DNA of 56,784 bases. It comes from Knoellia flava TL1. GTDB taxonomy: Bacteria; Actinomycetota; Actinomycetes; Actinomycetales; Dermatophilaceae. The stretch spans positions 1 to 56,784 of the forward strand of contig NZ_AVPI01000027.1 of NCBI RefSeq assembly GCF_000768675.1. The letters are read 5' to 3'. Made by a program: the position numbers and the translations under genes. The notes below the pieces were generated by a model. That model was not told the origin of the DNA. It did no database searches and worked only from the letters and a program-made list of their open reading frames with translations. Shown here piece by piece: positions 29,184 to 39,101 of this stretch. Position 1 is the stretch's first letter, and each line of letters starts with the position of its first letter.

Positions 29184-30043
29184 CCACCACCGGAGAAGCG
29201 ATCCTCTTCTGGGTCCTCGCCCCGGTCGCCGTCGCGGGTGCGCTCGGCCTCGTCTTTGCCCGCAAGGCGGTGCACGCCGCCCTCGGCATGGCGCTGACGA
29301 TGATCTGCCTCGGCGTGTTCTACCTCGCCCAGGACGCGGACTTCCTCGGCGTCATCCAGATCTTCGTCTACACCGGCGCCGTGATGATGCTCTTCCTCTT
29401 CGTCGTCATGCTCGTCGGCGTCGACTCCTCGGACAGCGTCGTCGAGACCCTCAAGGGCCAGCGGGTCGCCACGGTCGTGCTCTCGCTCGGCCTCGGTGTC
29501 CTCCTCGCCGGCGCGCTCGGCCGCATCACCATCGGTGACGCCCCGGCCGACCGGCTCACGTCGCTCAACGCCGAGACCGGCAACGTCTCCGGCGTCGCCG
29601 AGCTCATCTTCGGCCGCTACGTCTGGGTCTTCGAGGCGACGTCGGCGCTGCTCATCACCGCCGCCCTCGCCGCGATGGTCCTCGCCCACCGCGAGCGCCT
29701 CGGGTCCCGCCCGAGCCAGCGCGCCTGGGCCGAGCGCCGCATCCGCTCCGGCGAGAACCTCGCCGGCCTGCCCGCCCCGGGTGTCTACGCCCGGCACAAC
29801 GCGGTCGACACCCCGGCCCTGCTGCCCGACGGCTCGCCGAGCGAGCTCTCGGTGTCGCGCGTCCTCACCGCCCGCGACCAGGTCGGCTCGGCCACCCCGT
29901 GGGTCGAGGCCGAGCGCGAGATCGGCCGCGAGGTCGGGGACGCCGCGTGGTCCGAGAACGCGCTCAACGACGGCGACGGCGCGTCCGCGCGCACCGACGC
30001 GGCAGCGCGCGACGCCCGCAAGGCCAAGGAGGACCGAGCATGA
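29180..30043 (+). CDS. nuoJ: NADH-quinone oxidoreductase subunit J
   Basis: A 287-residue membrane subunit with five transmembrane helices in the first 170 residues, including [20 protein letters not shown], the pi-bulge helix TM3 region of NuoJ/ND6. The final 115 or so residues are a hydrophilic, cytoplasmic-looking tail that short NuoJ proteins lack. It overlaps nuoI and nuoK by four bases. Confidence 0.95.
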   Translation: MTTTGEAILFWVLAPVAVAGALGLVFARKAVHAALGMALTMICLGVFYLAQDADFLGVIQIFVYTGAVMMLFLFVVMLVGVDSSDSVVETLKGQRVATVVLSLGLGVLLAGALGRITIGDAPADRLTSLNAETGNVSGVAELIFGRYVWVFEATSALLITAALAAMVLAHRERLGSRPSQRAWAERRIRSGENLAGLPAPGVYARHNAVDTPALLPDGSPSELSVSRVLTARDQVGSATPWVEAEREIGREVGDAAWSENALNDGDGASARTDAAARDARKAKEDRA

Positions 30044-30339
30044 GCCTCATCAACTACATCTACCTCGCGACGCTGCTCTTCGTCATCGGCGGCGCCACCG
30101 TCCTGACCCGGCGCAACGCGATCGTCGTCTTCATGGGTGTCGAGCTCATGCTCAACGCGGCGAACCTCGCGTTCGTGACCTTCGCCCGGATGCACGGCAA
30201 CCTCGACGGACAGGTCATCGCGCTCTTCGTCATGGTCGTCGCGGCCGCCGAGGTCGTCGTCGGCCTCGCCATCATCATGGCGATCTTCCGTGCCCGCCGG
30301 TCGGCCTCGGTCGACGACGCCAACCTCCTGAAGCTCTAA
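30040..30339 (+). CDS. nuoK: NADH-quinone oxidoreductase subunit K
   Basis: A 99-residue subunit with three transmembrane helices. Two buried glutamates in the usual places, [15 protein letters not shown] and [12 protein letters not shown], form part of the proton path. GGAGG lies before the ATG. It is separated from nuoL by 12 bases, the widest gap between nuoB and the end of the operon. Confidence 0.97.
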   Translation: MSLINYIYLATLLFVIGGATVLTRRNAIVVFMGVELMLNAANLAFVTFARMHGNLDGQVIALFVMVVAAAEVVVGLAIIMAIFRARRSASVDDANLLKL

Positions 30340-30351
30340 GGGGCTGCACTC

Positions 30352-32304
30352 GTGAACTCATTCGCACTGCTCGCCGCGGAAGGTGAGGTGGCCGCGGCCA
30401 CCGGCCTCACGGCATACGCGTGGCTCCTCGTCCTGCTCCCGCTCGCGGGTGCCGGGATCCTCCTGCTGGGAGGCAGGGCCACGAACGCCTGGGGCCACCT
30501 GCTCGCGACCGCCCTCTCGTGGGGCAGCTTCGTGATCGGCTTCGCGATCTTCCTCGCGATGGCCGGCCGCGGCGCCGAGGAGCGCGCCGCCCACGTCGGT
30601 GGCTGGAACTTCATCCCGGCGGGGCAGTTCCAGCTCGAGACGGGGCTGCTCGTCGACCAGCTGTCGATCGCCTTCGTCCTGCTCATCACGTTCGTCGGGT
30701 CGCTCATCCACGTCTACTCCATCGGCTACATGGAGCACGACCCCGACCGCCGCAAGTTCTTCGCCTACCTGAACCTCTTCGTCGCGTCGATGCTGCTGCT
30801 CGTGCTCGCCGACTCCTACCTCCTGCTCTTCGTGGGCTGGGAGGGCGTGGGTCTCGCGTCCTACCTGCTCATCGGGTTCTGGAACCACAACCCGGCCTAC
30901 GCGACCGCGGCCAACAAGGCGTTCTTCGTCAACCGCGTCGGTGACGTCGGCATGTCGATCGCGATCATGTTCATGTTCTTCACCTTCGGTGCGGTCGACT
31001 TCGAGACCGTCCACGCAGGCGCGGCCGAGGCCGGCTCGACGGCGATGACGATCCTCGGCCTGTTGCTGCTCGTCGGCGCGTGCGCCAAGTCGGCGCAGTT
31101 CCCGCTCCAGTCGTGGCTCGGCGACGCCATGGCCGGCCCGACGCCGGTGTCGGCGCTCATCCACGCGGCGACGATGGTCACCGCCGGTGTCTACCTCGTC
31201 GTGCGCTCGAACTCGATCTTCGATGCGGCCCCCAACGCCCAGCTCGCCGTCGCGATCGTCGGTGCGATCACGCTCCTCTACGGCGCGATCGTCGGCTGCG
31301 CGAAGGACGACATCAAGAAGGCGCTCGCCGCGTCGACGATGAGCCAGATCGGCTACATGATGCTCGCCGCGGGTCTCGGCCCGGTCGGCTACGCGTTCGC
31401 GATCTTCCACCTCATCACCCACGGCTTCTTCAAGGCCGGGATGTTCCTCGGCGCCGGCTCGGTCATGCACGGCATGAAGGACCGGGTCGACATGCGCGGG
31501 TTCGGTGGGCTGTCCGGCTTCATGAAGATCACCTGGGTGACCTTCGGCCTCGGCTGGCTCGCCATCCTCGGTGTCCCGCCGTTCTCCGGCTTCTGGTCCA
31601 AGGACAAGGTCATCGAGGCCGCGTTCATCGGCGAGGGCTGGCGTCCGTGGGTCTTCGGCGGCGTGGCGATGATCGGCGCCGGCATCACGGCGTTCTACAT
31701 GTCGCGCCTGTTCTTCATGACGTTCCACGGCCGTCGCCGCTGGGTCGACGAGCACGAGGACGCCGAGCGCGGCGTGCACCCGCACGAGTCGCCGCTGACG
31801 ATGACCGTGCCGATGATCGTCCTCGCCGTCGGCTCCGGCCTCCTCGGTCTCGTCCTCTCGTGGGGCGGCATGTTCACCCACTGGCTCGAGCCGGTCGTCG
31901 GCGAGCACGGTGAGGAGCACCCGGTCCTCGCGGTGCCGGTCATCATGGCGCTCACCCTCCTGCTCGTCGCCGGCGGTGCGGCCTACGCGTGGATGCTCTA
32001 CTGGCGCGACGACGTCGCCGAGGTGGCGCCGCGTGGCTCGCTGCTCACGCGCGCGGCCCGCGCCGACCTCTACCAGGACGCCATCAACGAGGGCCTCTTC
32101 ATGCGGCCCGGCACCCACCTCACCCGTGCGCTCGTCTTCACCGACGGCAAGGGTGTCGACGGGGTCGCCGGTTCGCTGGCCGCCGCGATCGGCGGCGCGT
32201 CCTCGCGTCTGCGCCGCGTCCAGACGGGCTACGCCCGGTCCTATGCCCTGACGATGCTCACCGGCGTCGTCGCCGTCCTCGGAGCCCTGTGGGTGATGAA
32301 CTGA
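30352..32304 (+). CDS. nuoL: NADH-quinone oxidoreductase subunit L
   Basis: A 650-residue antiporter-like proton pump with about 16 transmembrane helices and the long lateral helix toward the C terminus. It shows [39 protein letters not shown] and [15 protein letters not shown]. It starts at GTG 30352; the TGA overlaps the nuoM ATG (TGATG). Confidence 0.96.
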   Translation: MNSFALLAAEGEVAAATGLTAYAWLLVLLPLAGAGILLLGGRATNAWGHLLATALSWGSFVIGFAIFLAMAGRGAEERAAHVGGWNFIPAGQFQLETGLLVDQLSIAFVLLITFVGSLIHVYSIGYMEHDPDRRKFFAYLNLFVASMLLLVLADSYLLLFVGWEGVGLASYLLIGFWNHNPAYATAANKAFFVNRVGDVGMSIAIMFMFFTFGAVDFETVHAGAAEAGSTAMTILGLLLLVGACAKSAQFPLQSWLGDAMAGPTPVSALIHAATMVTAGVYLVVRSNSIFDAAPNAQLAVAIVGAITLLYGAIVGCAKDDIKKALAASTMSQIGYMMLAAGLGPVGYAFAIFHLITHGFFKAGMFLGAGSVMHGMKDRVDMRGFGGLSGFMKITWVTFGLGWLAILGVPPFSGFWSKDKVIEAAFIGEGWRPWVFGGVAMIGAGITAFYMSRLFFMTFHGRRRWVDEHEDAERGVHPHESPLTMTVPMIVLAVGSGLLGLVLSWGGMFTHWLEPVVGEHGEEHPVLAVPVIMALTLLLVAGGAAYAWMLYWRDDVAEVAPRGSLLTRAARADLYQDAINEGLFMRPGTHLTRALVFTDGKGVDGVAGSLAAAIGGASSRLRRVQTGYARSYALTMLTGVVAVLGALWVMN

Positions 32305-33845
32305 TGTCCTTCCCCATCCTCACACTCATGATGGTCGTGCCGCTCGTCGGCGCGGCGGTGGTGTGGCTGCTGCCGGCGGCGTCCTCGCGGCTGGCCCGGC
32401 CGGTCGCCCTGGCGACCTCGCTCGTCACGCTCGTGCTGGCGCTGCTGGCCTGGGCACGGTTCGACACCGGTGGCTCGGCGGAGCGCTACCAGCTCACCGA
32501 GACCCACTCGTGGATCCCGCAGTTCGGGGTGTCCTACGCCCTGGGTGTTGACGGCATCGCCCTGTCGCTCATCGTCATGGCCGCGATCCTCACGCCGGTC
32601 TGCCTCCTCGCCGCGTGGAACGACCTCGGTGATGACGCCGACCCGAAGCGGGAGAAGACCTACTTCGCGCTCATGCTCGTCCTGCTCACCTTCATGGTGG
32701 GTGTGTTCGCGGCGCGCGACGTCTTCCTCTTCTATGTCTTCTTCGAGGCGATGCTCATCCCGGTGTACTTCCTCATCGGCATGTTCGGCGGCCCCCGTCG
32801 CCAGTACGCCGCGGTGAAGTTCATCCTCTTCTCGCTCGTGGGCGGGCTCATCATGCTCGTCGCCGTCATCGCGCTCTACTTCTACGGGCCGGGTGGCGAG
32901 CAGGGCTTCCTCTACGAGTCGCTCGAGGGTGCCGTCGGCGGGTCCACCGCCGCGCAGCGCTGGATGTTCCTCGGCTTCTTCATCGCCTTCGCGATCAAGG
33001 CGCCGATGTGGCCGGTCCACACCTGGCTGCCCGACGCCGCCTCCGAGGCGCGCCCGGCGACCGCCGTGCTCCTCGTCGGCGTCCTCGACAAGGTCGGAAC
33101 GTTCGGGATGCTGCGCTTCTGCCTCGGGTTCTTCCCGGAGGCCTCGAAGTGGGCGACGCCGGTCGTCATCACGCTCGCCGTCATCTCGGTGATCTACGGC
33201 GCGCTGCTCGCCATCGGCTCGCGCGACATGATGCGGCTCATCGCGTTCACCTCGATCAGCCACTTCGGCTTCATCGTCATGGGCATCTTCGCGATGACGA
33301 CGACCGCCGGTGCCGGGTCGGCCCTCTACATGGTCAACCACGGGTTCGCGACGGCCGGGCTCTTCCTGCTCGCCGGCTTCCTCGTCGCGCGCCACGGCTC
33401 GCAGCGGATCGCCGACTACGGCGGCTGGCAGCGCGTGACGCCGGTGCTCGCCGGGACGTTCCTCGTCGCCGGTCTGTCGTCGCTCGCCCTGCCCGGGCTC
33501 TCGTCCTACGTGTCCGAGTTCCTCGTGCTCACCGGGACGTTCCAGCGCTACCCGTGGGCTGCGGCGATCGGCACGATCGGCATCGTGCTCGCGGCGCTCT
33601 ACATCCTGCTCATGTACCAGCGCGTCTTCACCGGCCCGCGCCCGGAGTTCGCCGCCGTGGCCGAGCCGCGTGACCTCGGGCTGCGCGAGAAGCTCGTCGT
33701 GGCGCCGATCATCGCGTCCTTCCTGCTCCTCGGCTTCTTCCCGAAGCCCGTGCTCGACCTCGTCAACCCCGCGGTCGGCAAGACGCTCGAACTCGTCGGC
33801 GTCTCCGACCCCGCGCCGACCAACGCCTCCGGGAGTGCCCAGTGA
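32304..33845 (+). CDS. nuoM: NADH-quinone oxidoreductase subunit M
   Basis: A 513-residue antiporter-like subunit with about 14 transmembrane helices. FYVFFEAMLIPVYFLIG carries the key glutamate and IKAPMWPVHTWLPDAASEA the lysine of the proton path. It overlaps nuoN by four bases (GTGA). Confidence 0.96.
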   Translation: MSFPILTLMMVVPLVGAAVVWLLPAASSRLARPVALATSLVTLVLALLAWARFDTGGSAERYQLTETHSWIPQFGVSYALGVDGIALSLIVMAAILTPVCLLAAWNDLGDDADPKREKTYFALMLVLLTFMVGVFAARDVFLFYVFFEAMLIPVYFLIGMFGGPRRQYAAVKFILFSLVGGLIMLVAVIALYFYGPGGEQGFLYESLEGAVGGSTAAQRWMFLGFFIAFAIKAPMWPVHTWLPDAASEARPATAVLLVGVLDKVGTFGMLRFCLGFFPEASKWATPVVITLAVISVIYGALLAIGSRDMMRLIAFTSISHFGFIVMGIFAMTTTAGAGSALYMVNHGFATAGLFLLAGFLVARHGSQRIADYGGWQRVTPVLAGTFLVAGLSSLALPGLSSYVSEFLVLTGTFQRYPWAAAIGTIGIVLAALYILLMYQRVFTGPRPEFAAVAEPRDLGLREKLVVAPIIASFLLLGFFPKPVLDLVNPAVGKTLELVGVSDPAPTNASGSAQ

Positions 33846-35422
33846 CCGCCGCCCTTCTGCCCACGGCCCTGCCGACGGCGTTCGAGGCCGTCAAGGTCGA
33901 CTACGCCGCCGTCGCGCCGATGCTCATCGTCGTCGCGGCCGCGCTCGTCGGCGTGCTCGTCGAGGCGTTCGCGCCCCGGCTCCGGCGGCACGCCATCCAG
34001 GTCGGGCTCACGCTCGCCGCCCTCGTCGTGGCGTTCGCCGTCCTCGTCCTCGTGTCCGTCGACAACCAAGGCGTGACCGTCGGCGGCTCGATCGTCGTCG
34101 ACGGCCCGGCGCTCTTCATGCAGGGCTCGCTGCTCATCTTCGCCGTCCTCGGCATCCTCACGATGTCGGAGCGCTTCGGTGGCCGCTCGGCCGACGCCTT
34201 CACCCCGATGGGCGCGGCCACGCCGGGCTCGCCCGCCGAGGCCGCGGCCGACCGCGCGGGCTACGCCACGTCGGAGGCCTTCCCGCTGACGATGTTCGCC
34301 GTCTTCGGCATGCTCATGTTCGTCTCGGCCAACGACCTCATCACGATGTTCGTCGCCCTCGAGGTGCTCTCGCTGCCGCTCTACGTCCTCACCGGGCTCG
34401 CGCGCCGTCGCCGCCTGCTCTCGCAGGAGGCGTCGCTCAAGTACTTCCTTCTCGGCGCGTTCTCGTCGGCCTTCTTCCTCTTCGGCGCCGCGCTCCTCTA
34501 CGGGTATGCCGGCTCGTCCGACCTGTCGAAGATCGCCACCGCCATCACGACGGCCAACGGTGACCTCGAGGGGCTGCTGCTCCCCGGTGTCGTCCTCACC
34601 CTCGTCGGCCTGCTCTTCAAGATCGGCGCCGTGCCGTTCCACTCGTGGACGCCCGACGCCTACCAGGGCGCCCCGAGCCCGGTCACCGGCTTTATGGCCG
34701 CGGCCACGAAGCTCGCCGCGTTCGGTGCGATCCTGCGCCTCGCCTACGTCGGCCTCGAGGCCTCGCGCCTCGAGTGGCGCCTCGGCGTCGCCGCCGTCGC
34801 CGTCCTCACGATGGTCGTCGGCGCGGTCCTCTCGGTGACCCAGACCGACATCAAGCGCCTCTTGGCCTACTCGTCGGTGGCGCACGCCGGCTTCATCCTC
34901 GTCGGCGTCCTCGCCTTCGACGTCACCGGCGTCTCCGGCGTGATGTTCTACCTCGTCGCCTACGGCCTGGCCACGATCGCCGCCTTCGCCATCGTCGCGC
35001 TCGTCCGCTCCGGCGGCTCCGAGGCGACGCACCTGTCGCAGTGGGCCGGGCTCGGCCGCAAGCACCCGGTCGTCGCCGGCATCTTCGCGCTGCTCCTGCT
35101 CGCCTTCGCGGGCATCCCGCTGACGTCCGGCTTCACGGCGAAGTTCGCGGCCTTCGCGCCGGCCATCGCGCACGGCGGCCTCGCCGGCATCGTCATGGTC
35201 GTCGTCGGCGTGCTCGCCTCGGCCGTCACCGCGTTCGTCTACTTCCGGCTCATCGTGCTCATGTACTTCACCGAGCCGACCGGTGACGAGGTCGCAGCCC
35301 TCACGCCGTCGATCGCGTCGACGATCGCCATCACCGTGGGCGCCCTCGGCACCGTCATCCTCGGCGTCGTCCCGGGCCCGATCCTCGACCTCGCCGGTCG
35401 GGTGTCGCAGTTCATCCAGTGA
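33842..35422 (+). CDS. nuoN: NADH-quinone oxidoreductase subunit N
   Basis: A 526-residue antiporter-like subunit with about 14 transmembrane helices. It shows FVALEVLSLPLYVLTGLARR, FKIGAVPFHSWTPDAYQGAP and DIKRLLAYSSVAHAGF. An unusual soluble insert of about 30 residues follows TMSERFGGRS near residue 115. It begins at GTG and its own stop overlaps the GTG of the polyprenyl synthase gene, which ties prenyl-tail synthesis to the operon. Confidence 0.95.
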   Translation: MTAALLPTALPTAFEAVKVDYAAVAPMLIVVAAALVGVLVEAFAPRLRRHAIQVGLTLAALVVAFAVLVLVSVDNQGVTVGGSIVVDGPALFMQGSLLIFAVLGILTMSERFGGRSADAFTPMGAATPGSPAEAAADRAGYATSEAFPLTMFAVFGMLMFVSANDLITMFVALEVLSLPLYVLTGLARRRRLLSQEASLKYFLLGAFSSAFFLFGAALLYGYAGSSDLSKIATAITTANGDLEGLLLPGVVLTLVGLLFKIGAVPFHSWTPDAYQGAPSPVTGFMAAATKLAAFGAILRLAYVGLEASRLEWRLGVAAVAVLTMVVGAVLSVTQTDIKRLLAYSSVAHAGFILVGVLAFDVTGVSGVMFYLVAYGLATIAAFAIVALVRSGGSEATHLSQWAGLGRKHPVVAGIFALLLLAFAGIPLTSGFTAKFAAFAPAIAHGGLAGIVMVVVGVLASAVTAFVYFRLIVLMYFTEPTGDEVAALTPSIASTIAITVGALGTVILGVVPGPILDLAGRVSQFIQ

Positions 35423-36405
35423 CGCTCGCACTGCCCGAGGTGTCGGCGGGGATGCAGGAGCGCGTCGCCGACGCGCTCGCCCGGGTCGAGGCGCTCATCG
35501 AGGAGCGGATCGACCACGAGGACCCGTTCATCGCCGAGGCCAACGTCCACCTGCTCCGAGCCGGTGGCAAGCGCTTCCGGCCGATGCTCACCATCGTCGC
35601 GGCCGAGCTCGGCGACGGCGTCAACGACGAGGTCGTCAGCGCGGCCGCGGCCGTCGAGCTGACCCACCTCGCCTCGCTCTACCACGACGACGTCATGGAC
35701 GAGGCGGACCTGCGCCGAGGCACCCCCACCGCCAACACGGCATACGGGAACTCCACGGCCATCCTCGTCGGTGACCTGCTCTTCGGGCATGCGTCGGCGC
35801 TCGTCGCCGACCTCGGGCCCGAGGCGGTGCGCATCCAGGCCGAGACGTTCATCCGGCTGTGCACCGGCCAGATCCGCGACGACCGGCAGGCGCCCGAGGG
35901 CTCGGACGCGTCGGCGTGGTACATGCGGGTGCTCCAGGACAAGACCGGCGTGCTCATCGCGACGGCCGCGCGCTACGGCGCGATGTTCTCGGGCTGCTCC
36001 GACGACGTCGTCGAGACGATGCGTGTCTACGGCGAGCGGCTCGGCATGGCGTTCCAGCTCGCCGACGACCTCATCGACATCGAGTCGAGCGAGGAGGAGC
36101 TCGGCAAGACGCCGGGCACCGACCTGCGCGAGGGCAAGCGGACGCTCGCCGTGCTCCACGCTCTGGCCTCGACCTCGCCCGAGGACGCCCGCCTTCAGGA
36201 GCTGCTGCGCTCGGACCTCTCCGGTGACGCCGAGCTCGCCGAGGCGCTGCGGCTGCTGCGCGCGCACCCGGCGCTCGAGCAGGCGCGGGCGGAGACGCGT
36301 GCGGTGGGGGAGCAGGCCCAGGCCGCGCTCGCCGACCTCCCCGAGAGCGAGGCCAAGACGGCCCTGCTCGCCCTGGCGACGTCGGTCACCTCCCGCGTCT
36401 CCTGA
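35419..36405 (+). CDS. all-trans polyprenyl diphosphate synthase for the menaquinone side chain
   Basis: A 328-residue trans-prenyltransferase. The first aspartate-rich motif is DDVMD (90-94) and the second DDLID (216-220), with AGGKRFRP near residue 50 binding isopentenyl diphosphate. Chain length (probably heptaprenyl to nonaprenyl) cannot be fixed from sequence by eye. The GTG overlaps the nuoN stop (GTGA), so it is the last gene of the nuo operon. Its product is joined to DHNA by MenA, which is not in the window. Confidence 0.92.
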   Translation: MTLALPEVSAGMQERVADALARVEALIEERIDHEDPFIAEANVHLLRAGGKRFRPMLTIVAAELGDGVNDEVVSAAAAVELTHLASLYHDDVMDEADLRRGTPTANTAYGNSTAILVGDLLFGHASALVADLGPEAVRIQAETFIRLCTGQIRDDRQAPEGSDASAWYMRVLQDKTGVLIATAARYGAMFSGCSDDVVETMRVYGERLGMAFQLADDLIDIESSEEELGKTPGTDLREGKRTLAVLHALASTSPEDARLQELLRSDLSGDAELAEALRLLRAHPALEQARAETRAVGEQAQAALADLPESEAKTALLALATSVTSRVS

Positions 36406-36437
36406 GTTGCCTCTGGTCGACGCGGTCGCTCGTGATG

Positions 36438-36479
36438 TGTCCAGTCGGACGCGGGCTCTACGCCACGCTCGGCTGGACA
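36438..36479. terminator. hairpin between the nuo operon and a convergent MFS gene
   Basis: A 10-bp stem with one G-T wobble (TGTCCAGTCG with CGGCTGGACA) closes a 22-base loop in the 96-base gap between two convergent stop codons. It can act for both strands. Confidence 0.55.
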
Positions 36480-36501
36480 CAGGCGCGACGGACGAGCGAG
36501 G

Positions 36502-37857
36502 TCAGGCGGGGATCTCGGTGCTGGTGGTGGTGCGGCGGCGGGGGATGGAGAGGGCAATGAGGACGCTGGCGAAGCAGAGCCCGGCGGCGAAGAGCCAGGC
36601 CGAGCTGTAGCTGCCCGACGACTCCCGCACCCAGCCGGCGATCGACGCCCCTACCCCGGCACCGACCATGTGCGACGCGAAGACCCACCCGAAGACGATG
36701 CCCGAGTCGGCCAGCCCGAAGTGCTGCCGGCACAGGGCGACCGTCGGCGGCACGGTCGCCACCCAGTCGAGCCCGTAGAAGACGATGAAGATCCACAGCC
36801 CCGGCTCGACCCCGGGCGCGAGCACGGCGTCGATGGCGAGCAGCGAGAGCCCGCGCCCGCCGTAGTAGATCGCGAGCAGCACCCGCGAGTCGACCCGGTC
36901 GGTGAGCCAGCCGGACGCGATCGTCCCCGCGATGTCGAAGATCCCGACGAGCGCGAGCAGCCCCGCCGCGGTCTGCGTGCCCATGCCGTGGTCGTGCGCG
37001 GCCGGGATGAAGTGCGTCTGGATGAGCCCGTTGGTCGACCAGCCGCAGACCCAGAACGTCAGCACGAGCGCCCAGAACGTCCACGACCTGCTGACCCGCA
37101 CGAGGACGGCGATCGCGTTGCGCGCCGGGGGTACGACCGGCCGAGCAGCCACGATCCGCGCCGCCTTGGCAGCCTCCTGCTCCGACTCCGCCGTCGCACC
37201 GAAGGGCGCCAGACCGCGGTCCGCCGGCCGGTCGGCCATGAGCAGACCCATGAGCAGGGCGACGACGAGCGCGAGCCCGGCGACGACGAGCGCCGCCGCG
37301 CGCCACCCGTGCTGGGTCGCCGCCCAGGCGATCGCCGGCAGGAAGACGAGCTGGCCGGTGGCGTTGGCCGCGGAGAAGATGCCGGTGACGAGCCCTCGGT
37401 GCGAGACGAACCAGCGGTTCGCGACGATCGCGCCGAAGACGAGCGCCATCGACCCGGTGCCGATCCCGATGACGAAACCCCACAGCACCCACAGCTGCCA
37501 CGGCGAGGACATGAGCGTCGTCGCCGCGCTCGCCAGCCCGACGGCGACGAGCGAGATCGTCGCCATCCGCCGCACGCCGAACCGGTCCATGAGCGCCGCG
37601 GCGAACGGTGCGGTGAGCCCGTAGACGACGAGGTTGAGGCTCACCGCACCCGACGTCGTCGTGCGCGACCAGCCGAACTCCTGCTCCACCGGCTCGAGCA
37701 GCACGCCGGTCGACGAGCGGAACGCCGCGGCGGCGACGAGACCCGCGAGCGTGACGCCGGCGACGATCCAGGCTCGGTGGATCGGACGGCGCGGCGGGTC
37801 GCCGGCGAACGGCTCGGAGGCGGCACCCGAGGTGCCCACGGCGACGTCGTCGGTCAT
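36502..37857 (-). CDS. MFS transporter, MCT/OFA-like
   Basis: A 451-residue membrane protein with about 12 transmembrane helices and a cytoplasmic loop of about 55 residues between helices 6 and 7. The N-terminal half has FRSSTGVLLEPVEQEFGWSR, which resembles monocarboxylate and oxalate/formate antiporters. ATG 37857 follows GAGGATTCCTGTC and precedes MTDDVAVG; an in-frame ATG at 37911 would lie too close to the divergent gene. The substrate is unknown. It shares a 71-bp divergent promoter region with the PLP enzyme gene. Confidence 0.85.
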   Translation of the reverse strand: MTDDVAVGTSGAASEPFAGDPPRRPIHRAWIVAGVTLAGLVAAAAFRSSTGVLLEPVEQEFGWSRTTTSGAVSLNLVVYGLTAPFAAALMDRFGVRRMATISLVAVGLASAATTLMSSPWQLWVLWGFVIGIGTGSMALVFGAIVANRWFVSHRGLVTGIFSAANATGQLVFLPAIAWAATQHGWRAAALVVAGLALVVALLMGLLMADRPADRGLAPFGATAESEQEAAKAARIVAARPVVPPARNAIAVLVRVSRSWTFWALVLTFWVCGWSTNGLIQTHFIPAAHDHGMGTQTAAGLLALVGIFDIAGTIASGWLTDRVDSRVLLAIYYGGRGLSLLAIDAVLAPGVEPGLWIFIVFYGLDWVATVPPTVALCRQHFGLADSGIVFGWVFASHMVGAGVGASIAGWVRESSGSYSSAWLFAAGLCFASVLIALSIPRRRTTTSTEIPA

Positions 37858-37928
37858 GACAGGAATCCTCACATCCAGGCCCCACGGGAGCCAGCGGCAG
37901 AAATGCCACATCGTGCAAGGATCCAGCC

Positions 37929-39101
37929 ATGAGTCGCAAGGGCGCGCCGAAGGTGGATCTCGCGGCGCTGGAGTCGGCCACGGCCGGGCTGCCCGCGCCC
38001 CTTGTCACCGTCGACCTCGCCGCCTTCGACGCGAACGCCGACGACCTCGCGCGTCGCGCCGCCGGCCGCCCGATCCGGGTCGCGAGCAAGTCGGTGCGGT
38101 GCCGTGCGCTGCTGCGACGGGTCCTCGACCGACCCGGCTTCGCCGGGGTCATGGCGTATGCCGTGCCCGAGGCGGTCTGGCTCGTGCGGCACGGCTTCTC
38201 GGACGTCTTCGTGGCCTACCCGAGCGTCGACGCCGAGTGGATCCGGACCGTCGTCGAGGACGATTCACTGCGCCAGCAGGTCACGCTCGCGGTCGACAGC
38301 GTCGAGCACGTCCGGTTCCTCGCCGACCTCGTCGGCGTCGGCAGCGGGCTGCGGGTCGCTCTCGACGTCGACTGCTCGCTGCGCGTCGGACGCCTCCACC
38401 TCGGGGTGCGCCGGTCGCCGCTGCGGACGCCGGCCGACGCCCTCGACGTCACCCGGGCAGCGCTCGACGCCGGGCTGTGGGTCGTCGGGCTCATGTTCTA
38501 TGACGCTCAGGTCGCCGGGCTGCCCGACCGTGGCCCCCACCTGCGCGCGCTCAAGAGGCGGTCGCTGGCCGACCTCGCCGAACGCCGGGCGCCGCTCGTC
38601 GAGGCGGTGCGGGCCCTCACCGGCGTCGAGTTTGTCAACGGCGGTGGCACCGGCAGCCTGCACCACCTCGCCGGCGCCGACGCGCTCACCGAGCTCGCCG
38701 CCGGGTCGGGGCTCTACGGCCCCACCCTCTTCGACGCCTACGACGACTTCGCGCCGCGTCCGGCGATGACCTACGCCCTCCCGGTGGTGCGCCGTCCCGG
38801 TCCGGGGATCGTCACGGCATACAGCGGGGGTTATGTCGCGAGCGGCGAGCCGGGGTGGTCGCGGGTGCCGCGCCCGGTCGGTGACGCGCTCAGGCTCATC
38901 CGGTCCGAGGCGGCGGGTGAGGTGCAGACGCCGCTGCGGGGCTCGGCTGCCGACGGGACCGCGATCGGCGACCGTGTGTGGCTGCGCGGCGCCAAGGCGG
39001 GCGAGCTGCTCGAACGCTTCGACCACGTGCACCTCGTCGAGCAGGGCAGGCTCGTCGAGACGGTGCCGAGCTATCGCGGAGAGGGACAGAACTTCGGATG
39101 A
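37929..39101 (+). CDS. PLP-dependent amino acid aldolase/deaminase-like protein (alanine racemase N-terminal fold)
   Basis: A 390-residue protein with an alanine-racemase-like N-terminal barrel; the PLP lysine is in RVASKSVRC (about residue 54). A C-terminal domain resembling D-threonine aldolase and D-serine dehydratase families holds VNGGGTGSLHHLAG. The exact reaction is not assignable. The ATGA overlap with the downstream lactone oxidase gene shows that the two act as a unit; this pair recurs in actinobacteria as far as I recall. Confidence 0.8.
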   Translation: MSRKGAPKVDLAALESATAGLPAPLVTVDLAAFDANADDLARRAAGRPIRVASKSVRCRALLRRVLDRPGFAGVMAYAVPEAVWLVRHGFSDVFVAYPSVDAEWIRTVVEDDSLRQQVTLAVDSVEHVRFLADLVGVGSGLRVALDVDCSLRVGRLHLGVRRSPLRTPADALDVTRAALDAGLWVVGLMFYDAQVAGLPDRGPHLRALKRRSLADLAERRAPLVEAVRALTGVEFVNGGGTGSLHHLAGADALTELAAGSGLYGPTLFDAYDDFAPRPAMTYALPVVRRPGPGIVTAYSGGYVASGEPGWSRVPRPVGDALRLIRSEAAGEVQTPLRGSAADGTAIGDRVWLRGAKAGELLERFDHVHLVEQGRLVETVPSYRGEGQNFG